Translations under genes and position numbers: made by a program | The notes under the pieces: model-generated | Seen by the model: only the letters and a program-made list of their open reading frames with translations | Told to the model about the DNA's origin: nothing | Databases searched by the model: none | Assembly: GCA_030765065.1 (NCBI GenBank) | Contig: CM060988.1 | Location: forward strand, 175,315,065-175,379,064 | Origin: Deroplatys truncata | Lineage: Eukaryota > Arthropoda > Insecta > Mantodea > Mantidae | Direction of reading: 5' to 3' | DNA length: 64,000 bases | In this document: piece after piece, positions 24,721 to 36,429 of the stretch | Numbering within the stretch: the first letter of the stretch is position 1 | Layout of the letters: every line of letters begins with the position of its first letter

Positions 24721-25379
24721 CTATAGTACAGTCACACGTAGACCCTTATTGCACTGTAAGACTGCTCACACTACAAGCAGACATATCCCCAACCCACTTC
24801 ACTCAGACGTACCAATAATTCGTAGAGCTGGCCAACACTGCGTGAAATGTTAACCTAAAATGGAGAAAGTATGGAATTCACATGCTTTTGCTAATAACTT
24901 AAAATTTCACAAGAAATACCTATTTATTACTAGCAAATATCAATCTACAGAAAATACGCAAATTATTGCTATTAAAATATACTTACAGTTCTATTTAAAA
25001 GTGCCACAAAAAATAAAACAATACACTTTTCTTTGCACGCTACAGAGATTTCACGTGACGATGTCTTTCAATGCTTCCTAAGTCACGGAGAAGTCCCGAT
25101 TGCTTCCGGAAACCTACGAAGTGCTAGTGGAGGTTACGATTCGTGAACACGGAAATGCTCAGTATTAAATGAGCTCGCGGATCTGGTCACTCAAGTTTCA
25201 GCAGTTGTCCTGATGTCGGCAGCACTGCGGATGTTCACGAATACATTTTTAAAATGTATCCAGAGCAAATAAAATGTTAGTTCGCGTGAATTTTATTTGC
25301 CTTCTTCTTCTACTTTTTAAATTCTTGGGGAAGCAGCGCCTATGCAGGCTTCGCCACTGTATTATTTCCATTAAACAAA

Positions 25380-25714
25380 GAAGTCCCTTTACTGTAACAG
25401 TGGTCGATAGTTAACGCAAGCTTACATAAAAAAAAACCTAACCTAAGGGTAACCTTCCATGAATTCAGAAAAATAAGCTTATATAAAAAAAACTAAACCT
25501 AACCTACTGTGAACCAGAAACCTAAGCTTAGGAACACACGTGAGCGCGCATTGATGTACCACTGGTAACTAATTAAAACAAGGTTATATATAACAAACAA
25601 ATAGACCTAACCTCCCGTGAAACAGAAACCTAAGCTTTGGAACGCATGTGAGTAAAACCACTGGCAACAAGTTAAAACAAGGTTATATATATAAAAGTAA
25701 ATCAGAAACCTAAG

Positions 25715-25769
<55 letters not shown>

Positions 25770-25850
25770 CAAACCTAACCTACACCTAACCTTCCGTGAA
25801 TTCAGAAACGTAACCTTCCATGAATTTATAAACCTAAGGTTGCATAAGAT
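25380..25850. repeat. CCTAA/HindIII-type interspersed repeats with a (TA)n tract
   Basis: Several diverged copies of a motif series: 'aaccttccatgaattcagaa', 'cctaagcttatata', 'aaacctaacct'. A perfect (TA)n run of about 46 bases lies at 25717-25763. The same series recurs at 30165-30290. CCTAA is the complement of the insect telomeric TTAGG, but here it occurs only one to three times in succession within longer unrelated units. Confidence 0.65.
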
Positions 25851-26014
25851 CCCTCGGCTATGCCCTGTGGTCATTTCTACAGTTGCGGCGCTCTGGCAGC
25901 ATTAATCATTCATATGTTGGTAGCATAAGCATATGACATACAGTGACATCTGTTGAGCCAGTGTATGACATCATTTTCATCACTGTGGAGGATACACTAA
26001 GAGCAGAATGTCTG

Positions 26015-26255
26015 AAATAAAGGTTCTTTTTCTATTCAAGGAACCTCAAAACATATATTACCGTTAAAATCTCGGTATAGAATTTTTGTGTAGAATGTAA
26101 TACTTCCTCTACCTAATTGGTACACGCTAGAATAAACATTCCCTTTATTTTTATTCGGGGGCCTCTATTCACGGTGAAATGCCAGTATCAAATTTTTGGG
26201 TGGAATGGAATACCTCCTCTAAGCACTTGGTACATGGTAGAGTAATGAATGAGAA
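26015..26255. repeat. Two units of the ~120-bp satellite family
   Basis: Two adjacent copies about 120 bp apart, with 'gtgaaatgccagtatcaaattttt' type cores and 'acttggtacatggtagagtaa' ends. They run in the same orientation as the second half of the 21225-21995 array. Confidence 0.7.
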
Positions 26256-29200
26256 AAAGAATAAGTAAAAATGAATTTTAAAATATCGACATTTCTAAAC
26301 TATATATATTGCAGCCTTTCCCAAAATTTCATGCATGTTAATTGTGTAGTTTACGTGTGCTTTGCTTTAAGCTTTATTTATGTTTGGCTTATCTATGTGT
26401 TTGTTTACGGCGTAATTGCTTTTAATTTTTATTTTCACACACAATCCGCGCATATTTATATGCGTTATACCCAACTTTATGTAGATTTCACTTTTTATTT
26501 CCCCTTACAGAAAGCACCCGTTAGTGATTTTATGGTATGTCTTCATAGCGTATGACATCCATTGGTTATCCAGGATCATCTCTTATTCGAAATGCGCATT
26601 TCAAAATATCATGGACATTTCAACATAACGTGCGTGTATTCCACGTTTGTTTGTGTAGCGATGTTAAATATTACGTTGGTAGCGGCTGGCATGGCGCTTC
26701 AATAAGGCAAATAGAGTTGTCGCATAGAATTAACATGCTACCATATTAAGAAATACCGCTGATATTAATCACAGTTTTTCATATTCATCCATTTTAAATT
26801 TCATTGGGTACGTACTTAAAAAACATAAGCCGGAATAGTAAAATTCTTCTGAATTAACGCACTCATTACATAAAGAAATTAAGTTTGCCTCAAACTGCCA
26901 TTACCTGTGCAATCAGTATAGGTCCGTATCGTTAAAATGAAGTCTACCAGCTTTTGATCTGAGCAATCTAACAACGAGGACCCATAAACAGATCGCTCCA
27001 ACAAAATTTCTAGATAATTTGTTGTAGAATATTGTAATTTAAAATGAGAACAACAAATACAAGCGAACTAACGTCCACAATTTTACATCAGGTTTCAGGA
27101 CACTTGTCTTCGGAATTAATCTTGATGATCGCGTGTAATCACACCCTCCTAGATACCCAATGCTGTGTTCTACTTGGCTATTACCCACAGAACACCAAAG
27201 TATATTAACGTTGCTAGAGAATTGGCGTACTCACGATTCCAATCGGGCCAGGACATATTTGCGCTTACTACCGCTTGGATCGCTGGATCACACCCTTAAG
27301 TTTTAGCTACAATAATTTGATATTGTGGAATTGCTAATTGAGAGATTAATCTATTTATGCGCACCGTATGTTTAATACACAAATCACGTAATGAATTAAA
27401 CTTCATTGTCAATTAGTATCCCTATACCGATGCTTGTATCTGTTGCTTTCAAGTAGGACTTATTGTTGGTTTCCTGTCATTTATTGACAGTGAAGCAATG
27501 ACTGGATGTTGAACTTAATGCTTATGAAAGAGAAAATAATGAGCGCTGGCAAGTCCTTTATTTATTTGTAAGTGCATAGATTTATGAAGTAGACTGAAAG
27601 ATCGTACAATTTCATTTCAAGGACTATGTTATAGTTAAGTCCACGAAAAAGGTTATACACCATGACGTTTAATTGCTCGAACATTTTTGCATATGACACT
27701 TCATACGCTGGGAACCAACAGCAGAATTTTTTTTTCTGGTACCTGTGATGTTAAAAGGAATGCAGAGAGGTTTAGAGATGCTTGAAGTTAATGATAAATA
27801 TTACATATTTCAAGCAGATTAACCTGAAGTAGTGTTTGTTCATTTGGTCCTACTGTGAGTAACGCTCAAGGACATTATATACACTTCATACAATTATGAA
27901 ATATGCAGCATAACTATTAAAGATACCCAGCACCAAGAACTTCTTAAATAACATACCTAGCACCCAGAACTGTGTGTAACTAATAAATATACCCAACACC
28001 AAGAACATTTCTCCCTATCCACACCATGCTATATTTAAGAATTGAAAATTTGCAAACCATCACCATTCTTTTTTTTTTTCTTCTTTCTTCTCTTCTCCCC
28101 AAGAGTAAACATCTCAACATGCATTACAGTAAGACAATAACAAATAAGTGTTACTCACTATCACATGCTCTGCCCTATGTATTGAATATTTATATATTGC
28201 ACGACATATTAAAAAAAATCGCGTAAATTGCTCTTTCGGGGTCCCCGACAGCAATGGAAGTGGTCATTATATGTCCTACAGATGTCACTGTGTCATTCTC
28301 ACAGAACAGCAAACTATTAGAAGTGCAACTCCCGTGTTAAACGTTGGAAACACGAGGGCGATCGTAGCGTGAGTAGTGATCTGGGGTTGAACTAAACTAT
28401 GAAAAATCGTGCTCTCGGATGATGACGTCACTCGTAGCTACTACAGCTGTATTTTTCATACCTGCCTAGCTGTCTGCTCAGCTGATCATATGTTCCAATA
28501 TTGTATCGCTACTGACGACGTACAAAGTTAATTACGTGAGCTTCAATAATCGTGATTGCACTTGGAGTTATTCATATTTCTTTTTAAAGGAGTCGATTAA
28601 AGCTCACATAAAATAACTTGTCACTGTCATCTGTAGCAATACAATATTAGAACACAATTATGATCAGTTGAACACTCACAGCTAGGCTAGTATGAAAAAC
28701 ACCACTGTTTATTCCTGTGTAACTTATTAAATTATCCAATAGTCGGCACATACATTGCTTTTTATATAATATTATTGGGGTTAATAGTGGTTGCTGAATG
28801 TTTCTATGTCATAATACATAATGGTCACATTTAAATTTTTGAGAGTGAATGAGATCCAGCACCTTGCAATAATTTCTTCTGCATGCTTCATAGTAAAATC
28901 TTTTGCACTTAAACTGCCTCCATGGTTTGTTTGAACTTCCAACCAACAGTAGGATGTGGAATTTGACAGGAAAATTGGAAGAATAACACAGGTTTGACAC
29001 TTGTTATTTTATTCTACTCTAGATAGCGCAATACAATTTGACATGAATAACTTAATTCCATTTCCTACAAAGAAACTTCTGCACACATTATATGCAATAG
29101 TGTAGCTATTGTTTGTCATTCACTAAATTGCTATTAGCAGTGCAATAAATGTCATTAGCAAGTTTCACCACACCATTTAACACTATTAATGTCATTGTCA

Positions 29201-30050
29201 CTCTCTGTGCTCTGACTTGAAACACCATCACTGGACACAAATAGCCACAACTTAACTCCAACTTTCCATTGTGTATATCCTAGAATTAAATAGAACACAC
29301 ATGTTTAAACTACCCTTAAAAGTAGGTTTCTGAAAAGAGAAATTACTTACATTAAGGAAAAATTTGTGGTTACAAACACCTTGTATTACACACTATCCAC
29401 TGTAAACCAGAGTTCTCTCTGATGTAAACAAAGCATATGCTTCCTCTTGTCTTCAAACTAAGCACTACGCTTATGCCAATGTAAATAATTCCTTAAACGT
29501 ATTGTGTCATGAAACATTGGAGTAGGAAAGGTATAGAACTACACATTTTATTGTGATTATCGTAAGAACTCATTGTGAAAGGTTATGGATATATAGTAAC
29601 TGTTAAGAGATTACAAAATATGATTTTCTTAATTCTACCTGCTATTGCATTAACAATCAAAGAGTATCTTTTTGTTAATTATCAACTGTATGGATGACTG
29701 CTATTCTCTTGCCTATATGAGAAATACAGCAATGAATTCTCAGCATTGCTATCTGAGTACCAAATAAACTCTTTGCATAACACAGGAAATATGATAAGCA
29801 AACAGTCATTCATAATACGCTAGCACTCATATGCTCAGCTCAAGTCAAATCTTCGACTTTATCAGTTAGTGTTTGAGTTGCCATGACAAAGGAAGAAGTG
29901 CATAGTGTGAATAAGCTGTTTTAACACAAAACTGGGAAACCGTTAAAAAGTGGCAAAAAAGTTTGGTTGATAAAGTGCTAAATGAGAAGGAAACAACACT
30001 TTTTATTGTAAAACCACCACCACTTTGTGTTACTTGAACAAAATAAAATT
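26256..30050. other. Long gene-free stretch
   Basis: Mostly AT-rich, with no supported gene. Open frames at 26271-26749, 28026-28372 and 28809-29000 have no motif. A CpG-containing patch at about 28230-28530 stands out against the AT-rich background and could be a decayed mobile element end or an unknown promoter. A poly(T) tract lies at 28070-28080. Confidence 0.4.
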
Positions 30051-30052
30051 CA

Positions 30053-30452
30053 GTATATGCAAAGGATCCATGGATCTTTTCATTGAAGGTTCAATGAATC
30101 AGATCTTTTGAAGGATCCTTCGAACTGTTATTTATAGTGAAATTTTAAATACTTTTCATTAAAAAAATTACTAACCTTCTGTGAATTCAGATAACTAAGC
30201 TTATATATATAAATAAACAAACCTAATGCTAACCTTCCATAAATTCAGAAACCTAAGCTTATATAAAAAAAACCTAACCTCCCATAGTAACTTGGATGCA
30301 ATGTGCTGTATATGAAAAGTGTTTAAAATACGTAGTGTGTTAAAATGTTCACTATAAATAACAGATCAAAGGATCATTCAGAAGATCCAATTCATTGAAG
30401 AGATTCATGAAACCTTCACTGAAAAGAGCCATGGGTTGTTTGCATATACACA
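30053..30452. mobile_element. ~400-bp inverted-repeat (MITE/foldback) element carrying CCTAA repeats
   Basis: The ends are long imperfect inverted repeats of about 110 bp. On the left are 'agtatatgcaaa', 'ccatggatcttttca' and 'ctgttatttatagtgaa'. The same motifs appear in reverse complement on the right, at 'ttcactataaataacag', 'tgaaaagagccatgg' and 'tttgcatatac'. The ~180-bp centre holds the AACCTAACC/aagcttatata series also seen at 25.4-25.8 kb. No coding capacity, so a non-autonomous element. Confidence 0.7.
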
Positions 30453-30477
30453 ATAGTGGATGAGTATATACAATCAG

Positions 30478-30565
30478 ACAAAAAATTCAATGCCATGCCT
30501 GGGATTCAAACCAGCAATCTTTAACTTGCCATACCACTGCTCTGCCATCTAAGACTTTCTCTACT
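30478..30565 (-). repeat. tRNA-like sequence, probable SINE head
   Basis: On the minus strand an A-box-like TAGATGGCAGAGCAGTGG is followed after about 30 bases by a B-box-like GGTTTGAATCCCAGG. The spacing is right for a tRNA, but the anticodon arm does not fold cleanly and there is no paired acceptor stem, so this is not called as a tRNA gene. Confidence 0.5.
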
Positions 30566-31345
30566 CACAGTAAGCTATTTTCATAAGTATTCTACAAATG
30601 ATTCATCATATATCATGATCAACTTCATGTTTATCATGTGTGTTAACTTAAAAGGCTTCAATACATTTAAAAAATATTAAATGCCCATTACTTCAAAACC
30701 TTTGATTTTTGCACAAAAACAACACGATCATTTAAATGCCTATACATTGCTTATAATATCCTGCAACTTAATTACTACTGCACAATGTATCTTTAAGGGA
30801 AGGATTTTGTATCATCAAAATTGCTACAAAGTTTAAATGGTAGAAAACAGACACGAAAGATTGGAACCACTTTGGAATTTCAAAGCCTCAGAACACATAC
30901 TGAAGCGGCTAATTTCACTCAAAACAAACACTTCAGTTATTCTTGGAAACAAATGCTTTTGAGCATCTGTAATAACAGATTACAAGGACATTAATTGTCA
31001 AAAAAGCTACCAGAATTTCTATTTTCATACACCATGCCCAGTTCAAAAAAGGACATAGTGGCAGTTAGATAAAAATGCCCAAAAGAGGGTGAATTACTAA
31101 AATATATGTGAATGATATCAAATATCTTTCTTCCTTCTGTATTAGAAAATTTCATTTGGGCACTGTCTTAAAAGAATTATAGTATCATTGGCATGCTATC
31201 CTTGACAGTTAGTGTGTCAGTCCACCAATAATCCTACATTTTTTAATTATACAAGAGTATCACTCGCATGATCTGCATCTATGTGTTTGAATATTAGCAC
31301 AGTAACATGCTAATTAATTTGCATTAAAGGTTGATTTTACCTTAC
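30566..31345. other. AT-rich stretch downstream of the 31-kb exons
   Basis: No recognised gene or shared repeat. Confidence 0.35.
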
Positions 31346-31397
31346 CTACTTTTGGCTGTGATCTCCACCCATCAATTATGAAGTGCAAACACGAAAA

Positions 31398-31876
31398 TTA
31401 ATCGTATATTCCACTGTCTGGATGACTCACAATATCTGAAAATTAAATCAGGACAATATAAAATTCAGCAACACTAAGAAGATCTTAAAAACTTAACCTT
31501 TCATCTAGCACTCTCATGCTGGAAACTTAATAACATACCTTCAGATTCTATGTCACCAATCGGGACTCGAACCACAACACTGGAAGGAATGTAAATCGTA
31601 GGCGTATCCCCTCTGTCTGAACGGCTCAATGTATCTGAAAATTAATTCGTTATATAAAAATGTTGCAACATACAGTAACCTATCAATTTTCTACCTCATT
31701 CTACGAATATCACTGAAGTTAATAGAAAATACCAATATTACAACAAATATACATTCAATCAGAAATAGCGTAAATGTATGATTACCGTCTCGGCTTTGTT
31801 CCTGATGAAAAAACTTCGGGCGAAAACTTCCAGCTATAAAAATCCAAGATGGTCCCTTTCGTCGTGCCTCTGCCAT
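31398..31876 (-). CDS. Three consecutive phase-1 exons of an unrecognised small protein
   Basis: Exon 1 (31876-31786) opens with MAEARRKGPSWIFIAG and ends at GAGACG|GTAATC. Exon 2 (31634-31539, 96 nt) lies between TTTTCAG and GAAG|GTATGT and encodes DTLSRSDRGDTPTIYIPSS followed by VVVRVPIGDIESE. Exon 3 starts at 31435 after TTTTCAG, encodes DIVSHPDSGIYD and stops at 31398. Both introns are phase 1, and each split codon is G|AT (Asp). Exon 3 starts with a peptide resembling the start of exon 2 (DTLSRSDRG / DIVSHPDSG), suggesting exon duplication. The spliced product is about 74 residues. No family is recognised. Exon 3 also has a good donor at 31346 (GTAG|GTAAGG), so it may be a stop-carrying cassette. 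Exon 1 could instead splice to 15963 in frame. Confidence 0.6.
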
Positions 31877-32300
31877 TTAGTTCGTTACGAACGTCCAAAC
31901 TTGAAACAGCCAATCAGAAAATTCGCCTTTCCCGCAAAAGTACAACTAGTGACACACCGTGTCCATGTGGGGAGTTAGTGCCTGTGTTTCCACTTAGCCA
32001 ATCCCACAATCACCCCTGTGGTCATTCTCTAGCTCTAATGCAATGCTGGCAACATATGAATAACTAATGCCGCCAAAGCCGGTAAGATACTCAGCTTCAA
32101 GGCGTAGCCGAGGGATTGAGGACCTACAGCCTCAAAGCAAGGAATGTGTTTTTAGGAGAGGAATGTAACAGTTGCGGCCAAAGGCAGCAATTGTGAAGCG
32201 ACGACAGGGCATAGCCAAGGGATCTACGCGTCTAAAACTTGAATGCTTCACGTTTGCAGAAATTCCTTATTTCGCGGATTTCACTTCTTATTTAGGTTGG
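31877..32300 (-). promoter_or_regulatory. CpG-containing promoter region upstream of the 31-kb exon 1
   Basis: Just upstream of the start codon on the minus strand are an inverted CCAAT box (CTGATTGGCT, near 31908-31918) and an E2F-like TTTCCCGC (near 31928-31935). CpGs are much denser than in the flanking DNA. There is no clear TATA box. This is the best candidate host promoter in the window. Confidence 0.5.
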
Positions 32301-32522
32301 CACTTCCCATTCAGCGTCTGTTTTAGCGGGAAGATGGCTACGTTTGTTGTGTTTATATCGCAATTTTCCTATAAAAGTAAAACATATAAAAGGTGCGGCT
32401 AGGTAGGCACCTGGTATTGGCGAGATCACATCTACTCATTTCCTCACTCTTAAGATAATTTATTCCATTCCTTCTTGCTTTTTTCAGCGTTTTCAACGGG
32501 ACCCCAGAAGAGCAAAATAGCC

Positions 32523-35237
32523 TTAAATTTCTCCATAGTATATGGAGAGTGAGTATAAGAAAGACTTTGGCTTTTTCTTAAAGATGTTATGTTCATTAGG
32601 CTTGCCTAATAATTTTAAGTGGCATGGAAGGTTATTGTAAATTGTTATTGCAGAATAGTAACATCCTTTTTGGAACAGTTTTAAGCTATTTGCTGCTCTA
32701 TGCAAATCGCCTGCATGCCTTGTATTGTGGTCATGCACAGCAAGGTTCATTGTGAATTTATCATAATTATCTGTAAGGTAGCTCAAGAGAGAATATGTGA
32801 GAGTAAGACTTTTTTGGATTTTGAACAAGGGTCTATAGGAATGACGGGACCCAACACCACAGATAATATGCATGGCCTTTTTTTGTAATATAAATACTTG
32901 CTTGCTATGTGCTGAATTACCCCAGAATATTATTCCATATCGCAACAGGGAGTGAAAGTAGGCAAAATATGCTGTTCTTAAAGCATTTTGGTGGAGCAAA
33001 TTTTTCAAGTTTCTTAAGTCAAAAAAGCAAGCTGAGCTGAGTTTTGGCAGCATGATTTTTATTTGTTTTCTCCAGTTGAGCTCTCCATCTATTTGAAACC
33101 CAAGAAATTTTGTATCAGATAACTTATCAGGTGTAATTGTTGTACCTGATTGTTAATTCAATCACTTGTTTATGCTTCGTTTGAAATTGAATAAAATTAG
33201 TTTTATCATAGTTTAATGAAAGCTTGTTAGCTTCAAAGCAAAAGTTGAGCTGTTTGAACACTTTATTGACAGAATTTATTAATTGCTGATGTGACGTTTC
33301 AGATATAAGTACACTGGTATCATCCACAAAAAGCTCAGCTATTGAATCTTAGCTAAGATAGTATGGCAGATCATTTATAAATATTAAAAATAACAAAGGA
33401 CCAAGTATAGAACCTTGTGGGACACCTCTAGTAATAATACCTGGTCGTGAATCACAATCATTGATTCTGGTTTTCAGGATCCTATTTGTTAAGTAAGATC
33501 TGAACCATTTTATAGTGATATCACTGAAGCCATAAACTTTAACTTTTGCAGCAAGAGGTTATGATCTATGCTGTCAAATGCCTTAGCTAAATCATAAAAT
33601 ATTCCTAATGGTAGTTCCTTTTTATCCAAGGCTGTTAATACTTCAGAAGTGAACATGTATGTTGCATTTTCTGTTGACATTTTTTTCCTAAATCTGAACT
33701 GGGATACTGAGAGAATGTTGTTGGACTCGAAGTATTTTATAACGCGATTATATACAGCTTTTTCCATTACTTTAGAAAAGGCTGTCAAAAGAGAGATGGG
33801 TCTATAATTGGAAGCCAAGTTTTTGTCTCCTTTCTTGTATAAAGGCTTAACAATTGTATGTTACATTTTTTCTGGAAACATCCCTGACATAAGGGAATAA
33901 CTGCATATATGACTAAGAGGCTTGCTTAACTCTTCTGTGCAATATTTTAACAATTTGGTACTTATCTCATCCCAACCATGAGAGGTTTTGCTTTTCAATG
34001 AGCTAATAATATTTTCTATTTCTCTAGGTGTAGTAGAGTCAATCTTAAATTTATAATTAGTTTTGAGATGTGCCTTTTTTATCATTTTAAGTGCAACTGG
34101 GTTTGGGTCAGATCTGTTTATTTTGGTATTTGCTACATTAAGGAAATATGTGTTAAAGGCATTAGCGATGGTGGATCAATTACCGATTTCTTTATTTTCA
34201 GTAGTTATGTGAATAATATTACTATTAGATTTAATTGTAACTGTTTCAGTTTTTATTATATTCCACATTGTTTTAATTTTATTATTGTAATCATTAATGG
34301 CTAGTGAGTAATACTTTCTTTTAGCTCCATTAATTACTCTTTTAAGTATTTTACAATGTTTTGTACTGTGCTTTAATGTTTGAATCAGTACTTGTGTGAT
34401 ATAGTAACAACAAATTTCTTTTAAGTGCACAGGACTTCCTTATAGCTGAAGCAATCCAAGGTTTGACCTTTGTTACCTGTGATGAGCTTATTATTTTCTT
34501 AGGGAAAATAGCTTCAAATGATAATAGCACTGTTTTAAGGAATTCATCAAATTTATCATTTACATGAGTGCTGGAATAGATAGAAGCCCATTTTTCGTTT
34601 TTTAATGCTAGTTAAAATTATTGATATGTTCATCATTAATTATTCTTGTTGCAATTTTACTTTTTGTTTTAACAATCTGTTTGTTGACTATGACAGGACC
34701 AACAATACCTGATCATCATGATCTGACATGCCATTACAATAGGAATTATGGTGTAATTTGGATATTTTTGTAAGTCTAGAAATATGTTGTCTATAGCTGT
34801 TGCAGTGTTAATATAAGTTCTGGTGGGAAAATGAACCACATATTCCAAATTAAATGTATGTAAAAGGGAAATAAGATGAGTTTTCATTTCACTGTCATTA
34901 AGCGTGTTAACATTAAAATCTCCACAAACTATTATTTTAGCATTTTGAGTGTAAATGTATGAAATAGTTCTTTCTAATCTATTTATAAAATTTGGAAGTT
35001 CCCTATGGGAGCTCTATGTACTGCTAAAATGATGTACGACTCCCTACCAAAGTCTATTTTTACTGAACAGCATTCAAATTCATTTTCCTCACAAAAAGAT
35101 GCAACATTTATGCTGGTGAACCTTGTGGTGCTTTTAACAAATATACTTACTCCTCCACAGTTTAATCTACTTCTGCAAAAACTTGAAAATAATGTGTACT
35201 TACTGAAGTTAGCACATTTAAGCTTTGCTTCTGTCAT
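32523..35237 (-). pseudogene. LINE ORF2 remnant (endonuclease and reverse transcriptase)
   Basis: The endonuclease pieces include GGVSIFVKS and TAIDNIFLD. RT pieces include SKTSHGWDEIS, SNYRPISLLTAFSKVMEK, a damaged GFR motif (SQFRFRKKMST), FYDLAKAFDSIDH and FVDDTSV as the catalytic DD box. The C-terminal piece has the AYFHSLLRYGIIFWGNS, HNTRHAGDLH and FYNNLP-like (IYNNLPCHL) landmarks typical of Jockey/CR1-like ends. At least six frame breaks are present. Inactive. Confidence 0.75.
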
Positions 35238-35419
35238 ATGGTGCTCTGTTGTACAGATTACTGAGATATCATAGTTTATATCTTGAATATGTAAGCTTAG
35301 CTCCTCTACTTTATCCTTTAACCCTCGTATGTTTTGATATATACCAAATGAATTTTTTGATATTCAAGGGGAGGCAGTGTTTACATATGCAACAGATTTT
35401 AGCTGTGTGGGTCTCCTCG

Positions 35420-35983
35420 CTACCTTCTTCCTAAAAAACGAGAACTGGCACCCACAATAACAGGAACATTCCTCTTACGATCCTCTGCCAAGAGACACAC
35501 AAGTGCCCTCTTGCCTAAGAAGTTGAGATGCAATCCATGTTGTGTGAAGTGCTCTCGATGGAGGCTGAACGTTGGCAGTATATCAACATGCTGAAAGGCA
35601 GTACTTCTCTTCTGTAGATCCTCCATCACTTGGGCTATCATGTAACGAAGTGCTGGCTTATCATATCTCTGAAATGGCTCAATAAATTTAACATTAGTGT
35701 GTGCTTACCTTGGCAATGTGGTTCAGATCTTCCTTGATAGAGTACCCATAATCAGCATCAATGATCACAAGTGATCATCCTTATTGAGACCGACAGACAG
35801 ACTTTTAAGATCTGAGGTCACATTCTCAAGGCTACTTGGCTTACATATACCTTCCACTTGGAAGCTGTTTCCAAGTTCCTTCTGCAGCAAGGGTCCCATC
35901 ACCCTCTTCTTGTTGGCCTTCTTGCTGTCTACTGCAACATCAGGCTCTGCTACTTTTTCCATCCCTGAAACATTATCTTCCAA
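35420..35983 (-). pseudogene. LINE ORF1 remnant with esterase-like C-terminus
   Basis: The upstream piece (35983-35765) is lysine- and serine-rich without motif. The downstream piece (35641-35420) contains HFTQHGLHLNFLGKRAL, which matches the catalytic His loop (HGLHLN) seen at the end of SGNH-esterase domains of CR1/L2-type ORF1 proteins. The esterase reading is from family knowledge of that loop; the rest of the domain is too broken to confirm. Confidence 0.5.
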
Positions 35984-36429
35984 AACAGAAAATCTATTAG
36001 TTCTCAGTATACCACCTGTCCAGACTTCTGGCGACTTTCAGCTCCTGTTTTCTCATCGCCTGACTTCTACAAACAAATCATCTGGTGCTTTCCATTTGCA
36101 TCTTGTAGCTCATCTTTCAGGGTCCGGATATCATCCTGTAACATACAAATTAAATCTTTAAGTTGCTTAATTTCTTTCTCTTTGTTACACAATTTGCAAA
36201 ACCAGTCACCATTTGGAGTCGTCCTCTTGTTAACTCCTACACAGCTGAAGAATCACATCCATCACATTGTATCCCCTCCAGTACTCCTTTACGGCAGTTA
36301 CCAAACAATTCTCCCATTCCGTAAAAACAAAATCACAACGCAACAGTTGAAAACAATAGCATATTACTATATATCTATGTACTTATATTGGAAATCTCAA
36401 AACAAACTTGAGTTAAAACAATAACAAAG

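Larger units (their letters stand above)
22368..25359 (-). mobile_element. Complete but inactive hAT-family DNA transposon
   Basis: The left end is CAGTGGTGAAGC at 22368, and the right end, read on the minus strand, is CAGTGGCGAAGC ending at 25359. The TIR is thus 12 bp with one mismatch. The flanking 8 bases are TGTTATTT on the left and TATTATTT on the right, an 8-bp target duplication with one mismatch, the hAT standard. Between them lies a broken transposase with a DUF4371 region and a hAT C-terminal dimerisation region. The element is 2992 bp, close to full length. The damaged frame and the mismatched duplication suggest moderate age. Confidence 0.85.
32470..36190 (-). mobile_element. Decayed LINE (CR1/L2/Jockey-like), nearly full length
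   Basis: Fragments run in the proper order on the minus strand: ORF1 remnants (35983-35420), APE endonuclease (35237-34669), reverse transcriptase (34430-33127) and the C-terminal region (33053-32523). All are separated by stops and frameshifts. No clean tail or target duplication was identified, so the ends are approximate. Confidence 0.75.

Noticed and set aside
25430..25850. Possible interstitial telomere repeat (CCTAA = TTAGG complement)
   Set aside because: Only one to three CCTAA units occur in succession and they are embedded in a longer unrelated unit; this is not a telomeric array.
30478..30565. tRNA gene
   Set aside because: A and B boxes are present but no seven-base acceptor stem or clean anticodon arm can be drawn; better explained as a SINE head.
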